Shown one piece after another: positions 39,142 through 41,492 of a stretch of DNA of 41,492 bases. Below the pieces are notes generated by a model. The model was not told the DNA's origin. It made no database searches and saw nothing but the letters and a program-made list of their open reading frames with translations. The position numbers and the translations under genes were made by a program. Source of the DNA: an uncultured Ruminococcus sp. (GTDB lineage: Bacteria > Bacillota > Clostridia > Lachnospirales > Lachnospiraceae); the NCBI GenBank assembly GCA_934359255.1, contig CAKRLG010000021.1, forward strand, positions 1-41,492, given 5' to 3'. Numbering within the stretch: the first letter of the stretch is position 1; every line of letters begins with the position of its first letter.

Positions 39142-40122
39142 ATGCTGAAAATCGAGAATTTGTCAACGTCTTATAAGACTATAGACGGAGATGTACACGT
39201 ACTCAAAGACATTAACTTTGAGATTAAAGACAATGAGATCTTCGGCATCGCAGGCGAATCCGGATGTGGTAAAACCACCCTGCTGAACACTCTTTATGAT
39301 ATTGTTGACTATCCGTTGGTAATCGATCAGGGTCGTGTTGTTCTGGAAGGTGAAAAAGACGGAAAGAAATATTCGTTCGAATCCGGAAAGATTCGAGACA
39401 CCTGGTGGAACAATATCGCTTATGTGCCGCAGGCTGCACAGAGTGTTCTGAACCCGATCGTTCGTCTGAAAACACAGTTTCTGGATTCTATTCCAAAGGA
39501 TCAGAAAAAGAATGAAAAACCGGAGGAAACTCTGGCAAGAGTTGCCGATTATCTGAAAGAACTGAATCTTTCTCCGGATGTACTGGAGTCATTCCCGTTC
39601 CAGCTGTCCGGTGGTATGAGACAGCGTGCGATCATCGCACTGGCGACCTTTATGTCTCCGGGAGTTGTTCTGGCCGATGAGCCGACAACCGCTCTGGATG
39701 TAGTAGTACAGAAAGGTATTCTGATGATGCTGATGCGTCTACAGAAACAGTTAAAGAATACAATGATTATCGTAAGCCACGATATGGGTGTTCATTATCA
39801 GATCACAGACCGTATGGCAATCATGTATTCCGGTAGTGTAGCAGAACTCGGTAAGACAGAAGATATCTTCAATGATCCGATTCATCCGTATACAAAGATG
39901 CTGGTAGATGCTCTTCCGCGTGTAGGTGAGGATGTACAGCGAGTTGGTATCGCAGGACGTCCGCCGGCACTGAAGAATCCGCCGCCAGGATGTCGTTTCG
40001 CACCTCGTTGTCCGCATGCTACGGATCGGTGCCGCAGTGAAGTCCCGAAATTCCGGGAAATCAGACCTGGTCGTTTCGCTGCGTGTCACTTATTAGAAGA
40101 GGAGGTGAAGACGAATGGCTGA
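39142..40122 (+). CDS. ABC transporter ATP-binding protein (DppD/OppD type)
   Basis: A 326-residue cytoplasmic ATPase subunit. Walker A is GESGCGKT (38-45), signature LSGGM (155-159) and Walker B VVLADE (175-180), with the D-loop TTALD after it. The C-terminal extension typical of OppD/DppD (HPYTKMLVDALPR, then PGCRFAPRCPHATDRC) is present. The reading frame begins with GTG at 39133, but the ATG at 39142, placed after AGGTGAT, is the more likely start. It overlaps the next ATPase gene by 8 bp. Confidence 0.92.
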   Translation: MLKIENLSTSYKTIDGDVHVLKDINFEIKDNEIFGIAGESGCGKTTLLNTLYDIVDYPLVIDQGRVVLEGEKDGKKYSFESGKIRDTWWNNIAYVPQAAQSVLNPIVRLKTQFLDSIPKDQKKNEKPEETLARVADYLKELNLSPDVLESFPFQLSGGMRQRAIIALATFMSPGVVLADEPTTALDVVVQKGILMMLMRLQKQLKNTMIIVSHDMGVHYQITDRMAIMYSGSVAELGKTEDIFNDPIHPYTKMLVDALPRVGEDVQRVGIAGRPPALKNPPPGCRFAPRCPHATDRCRSEVPKFREIRPGRFAACHLLEEEVKTNG

Positions 40123-41101
40123 TAAATTATTGGAAGTAAAAGGCGTCAGCAAGATTTTCCGTGTAGGTGGTATGCTGCGTGGTAAAAAGCTGGTGGCTGT
40201 AGATAATGTTTCTTTATCTATCGATGATGATAAACCGGTAATCCTGTCTATCGTAGGCGAGTCCGGTTGTGGTAAATCTACTTTATGTAAGATGATTCTT
40301 CGTCTTCATAACCCGGATATGGGTGACATCGTTCTGGATGGAAAATCTTATGCAGATAAAAAAAGCTATGATCCAAAACAGTTCAAACTGGATGTACAGC
40401 CGATCTTCCAGAATCCATACGAATCTTTCTCAGCAAGAAAGACCGTAGATACTTACCTGTATAATACTGCTCTTCGTCTTGGCATCGCAAAGAACAAAGC
40501 AGAAGCAGATAAAGTTGTTGATGAAGCATTAAAGAGTGTTGGTATGTCTCTGGCAGTCGTAAAAGGAAAATATGCGACTCAGTTCTCGGGTGGAGAGCTG
40601 CAGCGTGTATCCATCGCGAGAGCCCTGATTACTCGTCCGAAACTGATCATCGCAGATGAGCCTGTTGCGGCAATCGATGCATCTATGAAGATGAACATCG
40701 TAAACCTCTTTAAAGAGCTGCGTGACAAATACAAAATCTCATTTATTTATATTACTCATGACCTGTCGACTGCATATTATGTATCCGATTATATCGCAAC
40801 CCTGTATCGTGGCTGCCTGATCGAATACGGACCGGCAAAACAGATCATGGACAATCCGGCACATCCTTATACCGAACTTCTGATGAGTTCCGTACCTCGT
40901 GTCGGAGACAAATGGGATAAAGAAATTGCCATGCCGGATATGGAAGGAAAAGAGTATGCAGTGGAATACTGTAAGTTCGCTCCTCGTTGTCCGTACGCAA
41001 CCGATGAATGTCGTCAGAAACGCCCGGATGCACAGGATATGGGCAATGGACGTATGGTACTTTGCTGCCACCCTCTGTGTCAGAAAACAAAGGAAGCGTA
41101 A
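40115..41101 (+). CDS. ABC transporter ATP-binding protein (DppF/OppF type)
   Basis: A 328-residue partner ATPase. Walker A is GESGCGKS (48-55), signature FSGGE (157-161), Walker B LIIADE (177-182) and switch His in YITHDLS. The C-terminal extension HPYTELLMSSVPR, with APRCPYATDEC, matches OppF/DppF. The ATG follows GAGGAGG inside the end of the preceding gene (8-bp overlap). With that ATPase it forms the heterodimeric motor of the importer. A strong terminator ends the operon. Confidence 0.92.
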   Translation: MADKLLEVKGVSKIFRVGGMLRGKKLVAVDNVSLSIDDDKPVILSIVGESGCGKSTLCKMILRLHNPDMGDIVLDGKSYADKKSYDPKQFKLDVQPIFQNPYESFSARKTVDTYLYNTALRLGIAKNKAEADKVVDEALKSVGMSLAVVKGKYATQFSGGELQRVSIARALITRPKLIIADEPVAAIDASMKMNIVNLFKELRDKYKISFIYITHDLSTAYYVSDYIATLYRGCLIEYGPAKQIMDNPAHPYTELLMSSVPRVGDKWDKEIAMPDMEGKEYAVEYCKFAPRCPYATDECRQKRPDAQDMGNGRMVLCCHPLCQKTKEA

Positions 41102-41120
41102 GATAAACTTGCAAAATATA

Positions 41121-41173
41121 AAAAAGCTGTTGCCTTCGGGATTCGTGAGAGTTCCGGGGGCGGCAGCTTTTTT
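41121..41173 (+). terminator. Terminator of the oligopeptide-type ABC operon
   Basis: AAAAAGCTGTTGCC pairs with GGCGGCAGCTTTTT (two G-U pairs), followed by TTT. Confidence 0.82.
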
Positions 41174-41308
41174 ATATTTATGTTATTGTATTTATGTGAG
41201 CGACAAGTCGAAATTTTGTGCTGGAAATATGCTTTTGTTGAGAGTGATAGTATGTCGTATATGGAAAAAACAGTGGGTAGATGGTACTTTTGATTTGTGT
41301 ATATAGCA

Positions 41309-41355
41309 AAAACGCCCCGGCGATTTCGTTGCGTTTGGAATCGTCGGAGCGTTTT
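41309..41355. terminator. Terminator for the fhs gene, probably bidirectional
   Basis: AAAACGC with CGGCGATT pairs to AATCGTCG with GCGTTTT across small bulges. On the minus strand it is followed by a T-run, as expected for fhs. Confidence 0.7.
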
Positions 41356-41396
41356 CATATGTCAAATTATTTCAAAAAGTTCGAATATTCCGAAGA

Positions 41397-41492
41397 TTAG
41401 AACAGTCCTGTGATCTTTCCTGTCTCGTCTACATCGATCTTCTCAGCAGCCGGTACTTTCGGCAGACCAGGCATGGTCATGATCTCACCGGT
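41397..41492 (-). CDS. fhs: Formate-tetrahydrofolate ligase, C-terminal fragment
   Basis: Only the last 31 codons plus the stop fall in the window; the gene runs off the right edge. The translated end contains [19 protein letters not shown] and finishes in KITGLF. This is the well-conserved C-terminus of formate-tetrahydrofolate ligase. The enzyme joins formate to tetrahydrofolate with ATP, in one-carbon metabolism and, in acetogens, the methyl branch of the Wood-Ljungdahl pathway. The enzyme itself does not prove acetogenesis. The gene is convergent with the ABC operon. Confidence 0.85.
   Translation of the reverse strand, partial: TGEIMTMPGLPKVPAAEKIDVDETGKITGLF

Noticed and set aside
1..41492. 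CRISPR array, tRNA or rRNA gene, prophage or defence island
   Set aside because: No regularly spaced direct repeats, tRNA-like clover-leaf, rRNA motif or phage/defence protein was found among the genes read.

Overview
The window looks like a chromosomal segment of a gut Firmicute of the family Lachnospiraceae (Blautia, Dorea, Coprococcus or Ruminococcus-like; I cannot fix the genus). Reasons: AGGAGG-type ribosome binding sites, intrinsic terminators, class 2 GalT, ammonia-dependent AsnA, class III anaerobic ribonucleotide reductase, a GH31 enzyme closely resembling the Blautia (Ruminococcus) obeum alpha-glucosidase, and the 3' end of formate-tetrahydrofolate ligase at the right edge.

Layout. 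1-3.4 kb (minus strand): histidine phosphatase, a C39-like cysteine peptidase-type protein, and a COG2509 FAD-dependent oxidoreductase behind a leader with an attenuator-like terminator. 3.4-10.2 kb (plus): metY, a yybP-ykoY-type (manganese) riboswitch, a Na+/Ca2+-type antiporter, an ABC exporter, hisC and a small membrane exporter. 10.3-15.9 kb: a NodB-like protein lacking its metal ligands, a GH31 alpha-glucosidase, a convergent NCS2/AzgA-type purine permease and dapF. 16-17.7 kb: two large foldback elements, then asnA (minus). 17.9-21.3 kb: a D-2-hydroxyacid dehydrogenase and nrdD behind two NrdR-like boxes.

21.5-32.8 kb is a complete beta-galactoside locus: AraC regulator, lipoprotein sugar-binding protein, two CUT1 permeases, GH2 and GH42 beta-galactosidases and GalT. 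Together they import and cleave galactosides and pass galactose into the Leloir pathway. The transport ATPase, galK and galE are not in the window. 32.9-34.7 kb is a tandem glycine riboswitch with an alanine/glycine:cation symporter. 34.75-41.1 kb is a five-gene oligopeptide-type (Dpp/Opp-like) ABC importer. fhs enters on the minus strand at the right edge.

Several small repeat families lie between the genes. The most striking is a pair of ~180-bp foldbacks (15990-16168 and 16478-16663). They share a conserved core but have unrelated outer arms, each arm perfectly self-complementary, and several paired positions in the core change together. A second family is a 142-bp palindromic element whose two full copies flank the antiporter gene. 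A third is a 164-bp MITE-like element with 18-bp terminal inverted repeats upstream of dapF. Reduced derivatives of the last two are scattered through the window. I saw no tRNA, rRNA, CRISPR array, prophage or transposase gene.
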